From Anaeromyxobacter dehalogenans 2CP-C (GTDB lineage: Bacteria; Myxococcota; Myxococcia; Myxococcales; Anaeromyxobacteraceae), in the NCBI RefSeq assembly GCF_000013385.1, contig NC_007760.1:930001-994000 (forward strand): 64,000 bases of DNA, in the 5' to 3' direction. A program made the translations under genes and the position numbers. This document shows, one piece after another, positions 22,084 through 31,178 of the stretch; positions within the stretch are counted from its first letter, which is position 1; every line of letters starts with the position of its first letter. The notes beneath the pieces were generated by a model. That model did not search any database and had not been told where the DNA came from. It worked only from the letters and a program-made list of their open reading frames with translations.

Positions 22084-23445
22084 TCAGGCGTGCACGCGCC
22101 GCGGGGGCATGAGGTGTCGCCAGCGGCTGCCCTCGTCGCGCGCCGCCCCGGGGCGCCGCGTGACGATCGGCAGGATGGCCGCCACCAGCAGCATCACCGC
22201 GATCACCGGCAGCGCGCCGGAGAACGAGCCGGTGAGGTCCTTCACCCGCGCCACGAAGATGGGGCCGACGATGCCGCCCACGCCCCAGGCCAGCAGGATC
22301 CACCCGTAGTTCACGCCCATGTACTTCGTGCCGAAGTAGTCGGCGGTGAACGAGGGCATGGTGCCGAAGCCGCCGCCGTAGTCGAGCAGGACGATCGCGA
22401 ACAGGAGCGCGACCAGGGGCAGCGAGTGGACGCCGCCCACCGCGAAGAAGATGACCACCTGCGAGCCGTAGATGAGCAGGTAGGCGAGGTTGCGGCCGAT
22501 GCGATCCGAGATCGCGCCCCAGAAGAAGCGGCCCAGGCCGTTGAACAGCGCGATGAACCCGTAGACCGCCAGCGCGCTCTCCGGCGAGGCGCCGGTGAGC
22601 TCGCGCATGATGGGCACCGCGTTCGAGATGAACAGGATGCCGGCGGTCACGTTCAGGAACAGCATCGCCCAGAGCGCCCAGAACTGCGGCGTGCGCAGCG
22701 CCTCGGAGGGCGGGTAGTCGCGCGCGACGCGCGCGGCGGGCGCGGCGACGGGCGCCGCCGACGGCGCGGTCCCGGGGGCCGGCGCGGCCACCGCCGCGGC
22801 CGGGTTGCGCATGGCGAGCGCGCAGACGCCGCCGACGACGGCGAACACCACCCCCGACCAGAGGAAGGTCTGCATCACCGCCGAGACCGCGCCCGGCGAC
22901 ATGGCCGCGGCGGCGTCGCCGCCGTGCCGCGCCGCGATCACCCGGCCGGCCTCGCGCGAGGCCTCGGCGAACGCGGGGACGTTCTTCAGCAGGTTGTTGT
23001 AGATGAACGCGCCCAGGCCGAAGCCCATCACCACCATGCCGGTGCCGAGGCCGCGCTTGTCCGGGAACCACTTCGTCACCGCCGCGACCGGCGTCACGTA
23101 GCCGAGGCCCAGGCCCAGGCCGCCGATCACGCCGTACGTGGCGTAGATCCAGGGCGCCCCGAAGCGCGCCGTCCCCAGCCCGGCGAGCACGTTCCCGAGG
23201 CCCCACAGCACGATGCCCGTGACCGCCACCGGCCGCGGGCCGGAGCGGTCCTGCCAGCGGCCGCCCAGGATCGCGCCCACGCCCAGGAAGAAGATCGAGA
23301 GCGCGAACGCCCAGGTGGTGGTGGTGCTGGACCAGCCGAACGCCGCGATGAGCGGCTGGGTGAACAGGCTCCACGAGTACACGGTGCCGAGGCACGCCAT
23401 GGTGATCGTGCCGGCCACCGCGATGAACCAGCGGTTCGACGTCAT
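22084..23445 (-). CDS. MFS transporter, oxalate/formate antiporter (OxlT) family
   Basis: 453 residues with 12 predicted membrane helices. The N-terminus ('TVYSWSLFTQPLIAAFGWS', 'SIFFLGVGAILGGRWQDRSG') and the 'KWFPDKRGLGTGMVVMGFGLGA' segment are characteristic of OxlT-like major facilitator proteins. A ~70-residue insert between helices 5-7 makes it longer than OxlT. It is the last gene of the formate cassette, 49 bases after moaA, with GGAGGGGGAAGG before its ATG. Formate or another monocarboxylate is the natural guess for substrate given the neighbours; many homologues are annotated only by family, so the substrate is inference. Confidence 0.85.
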   Translation of the reverse strand: MTSNRWFIAVAGTITMACLGTVYSWSLFTQPLIAAFGWSSTTTTWAFALSIFFLGVGAILGGRWQDRSGPRPVAVTGIVLWGLGNVLAGLGTARFGAPWIYATYGVIGGLGLGLGYVTPVAAVTKWFPDKRGLGTGMVVMGFGLGAFIYNNLLKNVPAFAEASREAGRVIAARHGGDAAAAMSPGAVSAVMQTFLWSGVVFAVVGGVCALAMRNPAAAVAAPAPGTAPSAAPVAAPAARVARDYPPSEALRTPQFWALWAMLFLNVTAGILFISNAVPIMRELTGASPESALAVYGFIALFNGLGRFFWGAISDRIGRNLAYLLIYGSQVVIFFAVGGVHSLPLVALLFAIVLLDYGGGFGTMPSFTADYFGTKYMGVNYGWILLAWGVGGIVGPIFVARVKDLTGSFSGALPVIAVMLLVAAILPIVTRRPGAARDEGSRWRHLMPPRRVHA

Positions 23446-23494
23446 GTCCTTCCCCCTCCCTCGGCCGGCGGCACCCCCGCGCCGCCGGCCCCCA

Positions 23495-24508
23495 TCAGCC
23501 GCCCAGGCCGCGCATGGGCAGGAGCACCAGCCCCGCCCCGGCGTCCTCCATGTGGTGGCGGGGCGCCTTGCGCCAGAGCGCCCCGCGCACCGCCTCCGCC
23601 AGCGCCTCGTCCTCGGCGCCGCCGCGGATCATGTCCCGCAGGTTGACGCGGTCCTGGCCGCCCAGGCAAGCCTGGAACCCGCCGTCCGCCGCCACCCGGG
23701 CGCGGTTGCAGTCCTCGCAGAAGTTCTCGGTCATGGCGCCGATGAAGCCGACGAGCCCGGTGCGCCCGGCGGCGTCGCGCGCGCGCATGTGCCGCGCCGG
23801 CCCCCACCCCTTCCACCCGTCCGGCTCGAGCGCGAACCCCTGCGCCTCCAGCCCGGCGCGGACCTCGGCGAGCGGCACCGGCACGCCGCCGCCGAACGGC
23901 ATCTGCTCGATGAACCGCGGGAGCGCGCCGCGGTCCCAGGCGTACCGCACCAGCGCGCCCAGCTCGTCCTCGTTCACGCCGCGCATCACCACGGTGTTGA
24001 GCTTCAGCGACCGGAAGCGGCCGGCCGCGGCGTCGATGCCGGCCAGGATCCGGTCCAGCCGCGCGCCCTTGCCGGACACGCCGCCGAGCCGCTCCGGCAC
24101 CAGCGTGTCGAGCGACACGTTCACCGCGCCCAGCCCGGCCGCGCGGAGCGGCGCCACCAGCTCCTCGAGGCGGTGGCCGTTCGTGGTCAGCGCGACCTCC
24201 TCGATGCCCGCGGTGCCGGCGGCGTCCGCGACGATCTCCACCAGGTCCTTGCGGAGCGTGGGCTCGCCGCCGGTGAGGCGGACGCGCCGGACGCCCAGCC
24301 CCGCGAAGACGCGCACCAGCCGCGCGATCTCGGGGCGCTGCAGGAGCGCGTCGGGCGCCTCGTGCTCGGCGGGGGAGCAGTAGGTGCAACGGAAGTTGCA
24401 CCGGTCGGTGAGCGACACGCGCAGGTAGCGGATGAGACGCCCCTGGGCGTCGGCCAGGGCCGGCCCCTTGCGCGGCGCCGCGGGCGCGGTTTCACGGAGC
24501 TGCTCCAT
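23495..24508 (-). CDS. moaA: GTP 3',8-cyclase, molybdopterin biosynthesis protein A
   Basis: 337 residues. The radical-SAM cluster motif is C37-x3-C41-x2-C44 ('DRCNFRCTYCSPAEHE'), a second C-terminal [4Fe-4S] motif is 'NFCEDCNRAR...FQACLG', and the protein ends in Gly-Gly as MoaA should for its catalysis. With MoaC it makes cyclic pyranopterin monophosphate, the first step towards the molybdopterin cofactor. It lies in the formate dehydrogenase cassette, whose catalytic subunit needs this cofactor. Its ATG lies 17 bases inside the end of the NrfD-like gene, with AAGGAG upstream, so the two are translationally linked. Confidence 0.95.
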   Translation of the reverse strand: MEQLRETAPAAPRKGPALADAQGRLIRYLRVSLTDRCNFRCTYCSPAEHEAPDALLQRPEIARLVRVFAGLGVRRVRLTGGEPTLRKDLVEIVADAAGTAGIEEVALTTNGHRLEELVAPLRAAGLGAVNVSLDTLVPERLGGVSGKGARLDRILAGIDAAAGRFRSLKLNTVVMRGVNEDELGALVRYAWDRGALPRFIEQMPFGGGVPVPLAEVRAGLEAQGFALEPDGWKGWGPARHMRARDAAGRTGLVGFIGAMTENFCEDCNRARVAADGGFQACLGGQDRVNLRDMIRGGAEDEALAEAVRGALWRKAPRHHMEDAGAGLVLLPMRGLGG

Positions 24509-25691
24509 GCTCGGCGGTCTCCTTGCCCGTCGGATCGATGCCGGGAGGGGACGGCATGCGGGTGCGGGCCCCTTCCTTCCTAGCCAGCTCCGCCGCCCCG
24601 CGCCCGGCGCGCTGCATCTCGAAGGTCGCGTGCGGGTCCCGGGCGGAGGTCCGTCCCGCGGCCACCACCCCGAACCTCAGCGCCAGCGTGCCAAGCAGGG
24701 CCAGCGCGCCCGACGCAGCGTGTCGTCGCCGCCACGCCCGCTCCGGCAGGAGGTCCACGACCGCCGAGGCGAGCAGCAGGCCGCGGGCGGTGCGCAGCAG
24801 GAACCCGCCCCGGCCGCGCCGGAGCGCCCGCTCGACCCGCGGCACCGCCCCGGCCTCGCGGTGCAGCGCGCGAGAGAGGGCCAGCTCGGCGCCCTTCGCC
24901 ACCAGGCCGAACCGGTGCGCCATCTCCCCGCCCGGCCCCGGGGTGCGCCACAGGTCGAACAGGCCGCCCGCGCTCACCGCCCCCGAGAACGCGAACAGCA
25001 CCGGCAGCGTGTTGCGGGTGGCCTGCCAGACCGGCACCGCGGTGTTGGCGAGGAGCACGCCGGTGTAGCCCACGAGCGGCAGCCCGAGCACCGCCGCGCC
25101 CGCGGCGGCCACGCCCGCGGAGCGCTCGAGCGCGCGCGGCCCCGCGACGAGCGCGGGGAGGGCGGCCGCGCCGGAGAGCGCGCCGAAGCCCGTCAGCACC
25201 CAGGTCCCCATGTTCATGGGCGAGGTGGGCCGGAACACGCGCAGCATGTTGAGGAAGCGCGCCGGACGGCCGAGGTCGCGGACGAGCAGCACCGCGCTCG
25301 CGGCGGCGCCGCCCGCCGCGACCAGGCGGCAGCGGCGCACCAGCGTCGCCGTGCCCTCGCCACCGGCGATCGACGCGGCGGCGCCCAGCACCGCCGACGC
25401 CCCGGCCAGCCCGCCCACGAAGAAGTACGCCGGGATCTCCCAGCGCCACACCGGCTCCTTCAGCACCGGCTGGCCGTAGTAGCTCGGCCCCTCCGGCGCC
25501 GCGAGCGCGTCGGCGGGCGGCTCGTCCCAGGCGCGCTCCGCCGGCCGGCCCCGGCCGGCCGCGGCCCCGTCCATCGCGCGCACGCGCTGCGCGGAGCCCT
25601 CGCCCAGGAGCTCGCCCAGCCGAGGGTCCACGTTGCGCCCGTCTCGCGGGCGCGCCGACTCGCGGGTGGGATCCGTGCGGATCTCGCGCAT
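24492..25691 (-). CDS. NrfD/PsrC-type membrane anchor subunit of formate dehydrogenase
   Basis: 399 residues. A ~80-residue soluble N-terminus is followed by eight or so hydrophobic helices starting at 'WEIPAYFFVGGLAGASAVLG', the conserved opening of NrfD/PsrC proteins, with 'FLNMLRVFRPTSPMNMGTW' next, also diagnostic. NrfD proteins anchor Fe-S/molybdoenzyme pairs and exchange electrons with quinone without haem; here it replaces the cytochrome b (FdnI) of the E. coli enzyme. ATG 25691 overlaps the stop of the beta subunit (GTGATG) and has GAGGAGGG before it, confirming the operon order beta-anchor-moaA. Confidence 0.88.
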   Translation of the reverse strand: MREIRTDPTRESARPRDGRNVDPRLGELLGEGSAQRVRAMDGAAAGRGRPAERAWDEPPADALAAPEGPSYYGQPVLKEPVWRWEIPAYFFVGGLAGASAVLGAAASIAGGEGTATLVRRCRLVAAGGAAASAVLLVRDLGRPARFLNMLRVFRPTSPMNMGTWVLTGFGALSGAAALPALVAGPRALERSAGVAAAGAAVLGLPLVGYTGVLLANTAVPVWQATRNTLPVLFAFSGAVSAGGLFDLWRTPGPGGEMAHRFGLVAKGAELALSRALHREAGAVPRVERALRRGRGGFLLRTARGLLLASAVVDLLPERAWRRRHAASGALALLGTLALRFGVVAAGRTSARDPHATFEMQRAGRGAAELARKEGARTRMPSPPGIDPTGKETAEHGAAP

Positions 25692-26623
25692 CACGCCCTC
25701 CTCGCCGAGAGCACCGCCCCGAGCGCCAGCGCCGCCAGCGACAGGACCCCCGTCGCCATGGCGCGCCAGCTCGCCACGATCTTCGCGGTCGGCACCACGG
25801 GGTCCGGCGGCAGCCCGTACACCTCGGGCCGGTCGCACAGCAGGAAGAACGCGTGCAGCCCCTCGGTGCCGGGCTGGCTCGCCGCGCTCTCGCCGTACAG
25901 GCGCGCGCCGGCGACGCCGCGGGCGCGGAGCTGCTCGACCCGGCCGCGGGCGCGCTCGCGCAGGTCCTCGAGCGCGCCGAACTGGATCGACGCGGTCGGG
26001 CACGCCTTGGCGCAGGCCGGCACCATGCCGCCCTCGAGCCGGTCGTAGCAGAGCGTGCACTTCCAGGCGCGCCCGTCGTCCTCGCGCCGGTCCACCACGC
26101 CGAACGGGCAGGCCGACACGCAGTAGCCGCAGCCGTTGCACACGTCCGGCTGGATGTAGACCGAGCCGAACTCGGTCCGCAGGATCGCGCCGGTGGGGCA
26201 CGCCTCCAGGCACCCGGCGCGCTCGCAGTGCTTGCAGACGTCGCTCATCATCAGCCAGGAGAACTTCCCGAGCGCCTGCTGCGAGGGCCCGAGCGCGGCC
26301 GGCACGTCGGCGAGGTGGGTGGGCGCGACGTCGTGGAGCAGCGACGTCGGGGCGGGCTGGCCGAGCGGCCGGAGCTCCGCGAACGCGCCCGCGCCGGCCT
26401 CGATCCCGTCGCGCGGGCTGCCCTGGCCCGGCAGCGGCTCCGTCCGCTCGACGAACGCCACGTGGCGCCAGGTGGACGCGCCCAGCGTGCCGGTGTTGTC
26501 GTAGCTCATCCCGGTGAGCGAGAACCCGTCGTCGGGGAGCTGGTTCCACTGCTTGCACGCGACCTCGCAGGCCTTGCAGCCGATGCAGAGCGTCGTGTCG
26601 GTGAAGAACCCCATCTCCTGCAC
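25691..26623 (-). CDS. fdnH: formate dehydrogenase, iron-sulfur (beta) subunit
   Basis: 310 residues with four ferredoxin-type Cys clusters: 'CIGCKACEVACKQWN' near the N-terminus, 'CKHCERAGCLEACP', 'CNGCGYCVSACPFG' and 'CTLCYDRLEGGMVPACAKACP'. A single hydrophobic helix lies at the C-terminus (about 285-305), as in FdnH. It carries electrons from the molybdenum subunit to the membrane anchor. I prefer GTG 26623, with AAGGAGG six bases upstream, over ATG 26614, which has no room for a ribosome site. It sits directly between the catalytic and anchor genes. Confidence 0.92.
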   Translation of the reverse strand: MQEMGFFTDTTLCIGCKACEVACKQWNQLPDDGFSLTGMSYDNTGTLGASTWRHVAFVERTEPLPGQGSPRDGIEAGAGAFAELRPLGQPAPTSLLHDVAPTHLADVPAALGPSQQALGKFSWLMMSDVCKHCERAGCLEACPTGAILRTEFGSVYIQPDVCNGCGYCVSACPFGVVDRREDDGRAWKCTLCYDRLEGGMVPACAKACPTASIQFGALEDLRERARGRVEQLRARGVAGARLYGESAASQPGTEGLHAFFLLCDRPEVYGLPPDPVVPTAKIVASWRAMATGVLSLAALALGAVLSARRA

Positions 26624-26643
26624 GGGACGCCTCCTTGCGGCGA

Positions 26644-29600
26644 TCAGCGGGGCTCGGGCGGCTCGACCGGTGGACTGCGCTTGTTCGTGTGCAGGCCGGG
26701 CAGGTCGCGCGGCGCGTGGATCCGCGGCTCGGGCTCGCGCAGCGCGACGCCGTCGGTGACGGAGCGGCGGCCGCGCGCGTGGCGGCCGGCGCGGATGTCG
26801 CCGGTGAACGCCTTCGACTCCTGGATGCTGACGTTGGGATCCGCCACGAAGCCGATGAGCTCGTTCGCCGGATCGCCGGTGACCCGGCCCACGAAGCTCC
26901 AGTGGTAGGGCAGGCCGATGGTGTGGACGGTCCGGCCGCCCTTCACCCGGAGCGGGCGCATGCGGTCGGTGACCAGGACCCGGCACTCGATCTCGCCGCG
27001 GGCGGTGGTGATGGTGGCCCAGCCGCCGTTGCGGAGCCCGCGCGCTGCGGCCAGCTCGCGGGAGACCTCGCAGAACATCTCGGGCTGCAGCTCGGACAGC
27101 CACGAGAGCCAGCGGCTCATCCCGCCCGCGGTGTGGTGCTCGGTGAGCCGGTAGGTGGTGAGCACGAACGGGAAGCGCGGGTCGCCCCAGGCGGCGTGGT
27201 ACGGGTTGTCCCGCCGGTGCCACTCCATCCGCGCCGGGTTGCACTGCTGCGGGTAGAGCGGGTTCTCGAGGACCGACTCCTCCGGCTCGTAGTGCGTCGG
27301 GAACGGGCCGTCGAGGAGGCCGGACGGCGCGAACAGCCAGCCCTTCCCGTCGGCCTGCATGATGAACGCGTCGTCGCCGGCGATGGCCGCGGTGCCGCGG
27401 GCCCCGGGCGGCGGGCGGTAGGAGGGCGGTCGGTCCTTCACGAAGTCCGGCACGTCGTAGCCGGTCCACTGCCGCTTCTCCTCGTCCCACCAGACGTAGC
27501 GCTTCCGCTCCGACCACGGCCGGCCCTCGGGATCGGCCGAGGTGCGGTTGTAGAGGATGCGGCGGTTGGCGGGCCAGGCCCAGCCCCAGTCCGGCGCCAC
27601 CCAGTGCTGCTCGCGCTCGGGCCGGCGGCGCGCGGTCTGGTTCACCCCGTCCCGGAAGCAGCCGGAGTAGATCCAGCAGCCGCAGGCGGTGGAGCCGTCG
27701 TCCTTCAGCTCGGCGAAGCCGGGCACCGGCATGCCGTCCGCCACGGTGAACCCGTTCACCTCGCGCAGCACCGCCTCGGCGTCGGGGTCCTCCTGCGGGC
27801 CGCGGGTGGGGTAGTCCCAGGTCAGCGCCTGGATCGCGCGATCCTTCGGGTCGGTGGACCCGGCGTAGAGCGCCTTCAGGCGCTTGCCGAGGTGGTAGGT
27901 GAAGTGCAGCTCGCTGCGGCAGTCGCCGCGTGGCTCGACCGCCCGGTGGTGCCACTGCAGCATGCGCTGCGTGTTGGTGAAGGAGCCGTCCTTCTCGGTG
28001 TGCGTGGCGGCCGGGAAGAAGAACACCTCGGTGCGGATCTCCTCCGTCCGGACCTCGCCGCGGGCGATCTCCGGGGCGGTGCGCCAGAACTCCGCGGTCT
28101 CGGTGAGCGTGAAGTCGCGCACCACCAGCCAGTCGAGCTCGCGCAGGCCCTTGCGGTGCAGCGCGCCGTGCATCGAGCCGACGGTGGGGTTCTCGCCCAT
28201 CACGAAGTAGCCCTTCAGCTTCCCGTCGGCCATCTCGGACACGGTCACCATGTGCGAGTGGTTCCCGGTCAGGCGCGGCAGCAGGTCGAACAGGAAGTCG
28301 TTCTCCGGGGTGGCGGCGGTGCCGAACCAGGCCTTGCAGAGCGAGACCACGTACTTGCGGAACTCGCTCCACCAGTGCGTGGCCGAGGCGTTGTTGTTCA
28401 CGTACTGGTCCAGGCCGCGGTTCGGCAGCGACGCGTGCGGCATGGGCAGGTAGCCGGGCAGGATGTCGAACAGCGTCGGGATGTCGGTGGAGCCCTGGAT
28501 CGACGCGTGGCCGCGCAGCGCCATGATCCCGCCGCCGGGCCGGCCGATGTTGCCGAGCAGCAGCTGCAGGATGGCCGCGGTGCGGATGTACTGCACGCCC
28601 ACGGTGTGCTGCGTCCAGCCGACCGCGTAGCAGAACGCGCCGGTGCGCTCGCGCCCGGAGTTCCGGCCCAGCGTCTCGGCCACCTTCAGGAACAGCGCCC
28701 GCGGGATCCCGCAGGTCTCCTCGACCATCTCCGGCGTGTAGCGGGCGAAGTGCTTCTTCAGCAGCTGGAACACGCAGCGCGGGTGCTGGAGCGTCGGGTC
28801 GGTCTCGCGCTCCAGCATCTTGGTGCCGCGCAGGTCGCCGCGGCCGGCGCCCTCCTCGCCGTACACGAGCTTGTGCCCCGCCGCCGGGACGATGCCGTCC
28901 ACGCCCTGGTACTTCCAGGTCTCCCACGAGTAGCTGTTCGACTGCGCGTCGAAGCCGCTGAAGAAGCCCTCCAGCTCCTCGGTGTCGCGGAAGCCCTCGT
29001 CGATGACGGTGCTCGCGTTGGTGTACGCGCGCACGTACTCCTCGAACCACAGGTCATGCTCGAGCACGTGGTGGATGATCCCGCCCAGGAACGCGATGTC
29101 GCTGCCCGGGCGGATGGGCACGTGCAGGTCGGACACCGCGCTGGTCCGGGTGAAGCGGGGATCCACGTGGATGATCGTGGCGCCCCGGTTCTTCGCCTCC
29201 ATCACCCAGCGGAACGCCACCGGGTGGCACTCGGCCATGTTCGAGCCCTGCACGACGATCCAGTCGGAGTTCTGCAGGTCGCCGGGGAAGGTGGTGGCGC
29301 CGCCGCGGCCGAACGAGATCCCCAGACCGGGGACCGTGGAGCTGTGTCAGATCCGCGCCTGGTTCTCCACCTGCACCACGCCGAGGGCGGTGAAGAGCTT
29401 CTTGAGGAGGTAGTTCTCCTCGTTGTCGAGCGTGGCGCCGCCGAGGTGCGCGATGCCGAGCGTGCGCCGCACCTGATCGCCGTGGTGCTCGGCGCCCTCC
29501 TCCTCGACCCGCTCCTGCCAGGTCTCGTCGCGCGCCTTCTTCACCCGCTGCGCGACCATCTCCATCGCCTGCTCGAGCGGCAGGGTCTCCCAGGACGTGC

Positions 29601-29934
29601 CGCCGGGCCGGCGGTAGAGCACCTGCTCAAGCCGGTGCGCGCCGGTCACGAGCTGGAACGTGGCCGCGCCCTTCGGGCAGAGGCAGCCCTGCGAGACGGG
29701 GGAGTCGGGATCGCCCTCGATGTCGATGATCTTCTCGTCCTTCACGTAGACGAGCTGCCCGCAGCCGACCGCGCAGTAGGGGCAGATCGACCGCGCCACG
29801 CGGTCCGCCGACGCGGTGCGGGGCGCGAGCGAGCGGGTGCGCGGGGACGCGGCGGTCGAGCCCAGGCCCGACGGATCGCGGTGGCGGAGCTGGCGGAGCA
29901 CGGGCCAGTCCGAGAGGACGGGGAGCTTCGGCAT
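26644..29934 (-). CDS. fdnG: formate dehydrogenase, catalytic (alpha) subunit, selenoprotein
   Basis: 1096 residues when the in-frame TGA at 29349-29347 is read as selenocysteine (residue 196). The flanks 'VQVENQARI-U-HSSTVPGLG' align with the active-site Sec of FdnG/FdoG. N-terminal [4Fe-4S] ligands are at C51, C54, C58 and C86 ('CPYCAVGCGQ', 'CLCPKGA'); the molybdo-bis-MGD domains and a C-terminal cofactor domain follow. It oxidises formate to CO2. A SECIS hairpin follows the TGA. GCAGGAG precedes the ATG at 29934. Unlike E. coli FdnG the N-terminus shows no twin-arginine motif, and there is no start further upstream, so export is uncertain. Without Sec decoding this gene would be miscalled as two fragments. 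Confidence 0.95.
29317..29335 (-). promoter_or_regulatory. SECIS element of the formate dehydrogenase mRNA
   Basis: On the coding strand GGTCCCC-GGTCT-GGGGATC folds into a 7-bp stem (one G-U pair) with a GGUCU pentaloop, starting 11 bases after the UGA. Loop sequence and spacing are the same as I recall for the E. coli fdhF SECIS, the site bound by SelB. It lies inside the coding sequence. Confidence 0.9.
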
Positions 29935-30003
29935 CGCAGGGATCTCCTGCGCTGAAGCTCCGTCTCGCCCGGTGTGGCGGCAACCGACCCGCGCCGCCGC
30001 GGC

Positions 30004-30870
30004 TCAGGGCCCGGTCAGCCCGAGGCGCTCGCCGTTCGCGTAGACGTTCATGCGCTCGCCGCGCACGAAGCCGCAGAGCGTCACGCCGGCCGCGCGGGCC
30101 AGGTCCACCGCCAGGCTCGACGGCGCCGACACGCTCGCCACCACCGGCACGCCGGCCGCCGCCGCCTTCTGCACGATCTCGAAGCCGGCGCGCCCGCTCA
30201 CCGCGAGCAGCGCCGGCGCGCTCGCGGCCGCGGCGCGCGGGCCGACGCGCCCGGCCCGCAGCGCGGCGCCGACCACCTTGTCCACCGCGTTGTGCCGCCC
30301 CACGTCCTCGGCGGACGCGACGGGCGCCCCGTCGCGCCCCACCAGCACCGCTGCGTGCAGGCCGCCGGTGCGCTCGAACACCGGCTGGCTGCGCGCCAGC
30401 GTCTCCATGCCCGCCGCCACCAGCGCCGTCGGCACCGGCTCGCCCGCCGGCAGCGGGCGGAGCCGCTCCATGAGGTGGTCGATGGACAGCCGGCCGCACA
30501 CGCCGCAGGCGGCGCTCACCGGGATGAAGCGGCGGCCCTCGAGGACGCGCTCGGGGTCGATCCGCATCCCGGCGGCCGACCGCACGTCCATCACGTTGCC
30601 GTAGCCCTCCTCGCCCGGCCGGCCGCAGTGGATGACCGTGCCCACGTCCTCGACGCCCGCGATGATGCCCTCGGCGAACAGGAAGCCGAGCGCCAGGTCG
30701 CCGTCCGCGCCCGGCGTCCGCATGGTGGTCGCGAGCCGCTCGCCGTCCACCCGGATCTCGAGGGGCTCCTCGACCGCGAGGGCGTCGCGCACCGCGCCGC
30801 CGTTCCGCAGCACCGTCCGCTCCGCCACGGCGCCCGCCGGCGCGGCGGCGCGCTTGAGGGAGGTTTCCAT
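30004..30870 (-). CDS. fdhD: formate dehydrogenase accessory sulfurtransferase FdhD
   Basis: 288 residues. The redox-active pair C122-x2-C125 ('SAACGVCGRLSI') is the CxxC loop that passes sulfur from a cysteine desulfurase to the molybdenum of formate dehydrogenase; 'DGDLALGFLFAEGI' and 'EDVGRHNAVDKVVG' are further signatures. Without FdhD, FDH is inactive. It is the first gene of the cassette, 69 bases upstream of the catalytic subunit. No Shine-Dalgarno precedes the ATG; instead a TACCTT box lies six bases upstream, suggesting a leaderless transcript. Confidence 0.94.
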   Translation of the reverse strand: METSLKRAAAPAGAVAERTVLRNGGAVRDALAVEEPLEIRVDGERLATTMRTPGADGDLALGFLFAEGIIAGVEDVGTVIHCGRPGEEGYGNVMDVRSAAGMRIDPERVLEGRRFIPVSAACGVCGRLSIDHLMERLRPLPAGEPVPTALVAAGMETLARSQPVFERTGGLHAAVLVGRDGAPVASAEDVGRHNAVDKVVGAALRAGRVGPRAAAASAPALLAVSGRAGFEIVQKAAAAGVPVVASVSAPSSLAVDLARAAGVTLCGFVRGERMNVYANGERLGLTGP

Positions 30871-30876
30871 GGCGGG

Positions 30877-30882
30877 AAGGTA
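30877..30882 (-). promoter_or_regulatory. candidate -10 box of fdhD (leaderless type)
   Basis: TACCTT on the minus strand, six bases before the fdhD ATG, with no ribosome site between. The same hexamer at the same distance precedes the gene at 12981. Confidence 0.4.
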
Positions 30883-30922
30883 ACGGAGCGGCCGCCCACG
30901 GGGGCGGGAAAAGAAGAGAGGT

Positions 30923-30956
30923 GGGGCGCGCGCCGGGCGGTCCGGTCGCGCGCCCC
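30923..30956. promoter_or_regulatory. long inverted repeat in the fdhD-helD divergent region
   Basis: Perfect 10-bp arms GGGGCGCGCG/CGCGCGCCCC around a 14-base loop. It lies upstream of both divergent genes; an operator or an insulating hairpin is possible. Confidence 0.35.
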
Positions 30957-31027
30957 GGGAGCTGCCGCCGTGACCCGGCAGCTCGCGGGCGAAGCTAATC
31001 GAGCCGTCCGGCGGACGCAGCGGTCCG

Positions 31028-31049
31028 GACGGGACGTTTCGGGTCCGTC
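31028..31049. promoter_or_regulatory. imperfect palindrome similar to the suf-operon site
   Basis: GACGGGAC-GTTTCG-GGTCCGTC; the core GGACGTTTCGGGTCC differs by a one-base shift from the GGACCGTTTCGGTCC palindrome in front of the Rrf2/suf operon. It lies in the fdhD-helD divergent region. Shared recognition by an Rrf2-type regulator is only a suggestion. Confidence 0.3.
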
Positions 31050-31165
31050 ACATCCGTCCTCCTGACCGCTCGGTGAGCCGTGCTGCTCCGCAGCGCAGGC
31101 GTCGCCGCGCGCCGGCGCAAGCCGTGCGCGCCGGCCGGCATCGTGCGCCCGTCGGAGAGCCCGCT

Positions 31166-31171
31166 TAAGCT
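31166..31171 (+). promoter_or_regulatory. candidate -10 box of the HelD-like gene
   Basis: TAAGCT seven bases before TTG 31179, in the only AT-rich spot of the region (CTTAAGCTAGA). No Shine-Dalgarno is present. Confidence 0.4.
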
Positions 31172-31178
31172 AGACCGC

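Noticed and set aside
26644-29934. Formate dehydrogenase alpha as two separate genes or a pseudogene with a nonsense mutation
   Set aside because: The single in-frame TGA lies at the Sec position of FdnG, the frame continues perfectly on both sides, and a SECIS hairpin with a GGUCU loop follows at the right distance.
26635-29955. A plus-strand frame of more than 1100 codons opposite the formate dehydrogenase gene
   Set aside because: Antisense shadow; no family signature and the opposite strand encodes a complete selenoenzyme.
31080-31178. N-terminal extension of the HelD-like protein from GTG 31080
   Set aside because: The extra 33 residues are Arg/Pro/Ala-rich and unconserved in character, and a -10-like box lies inside them.
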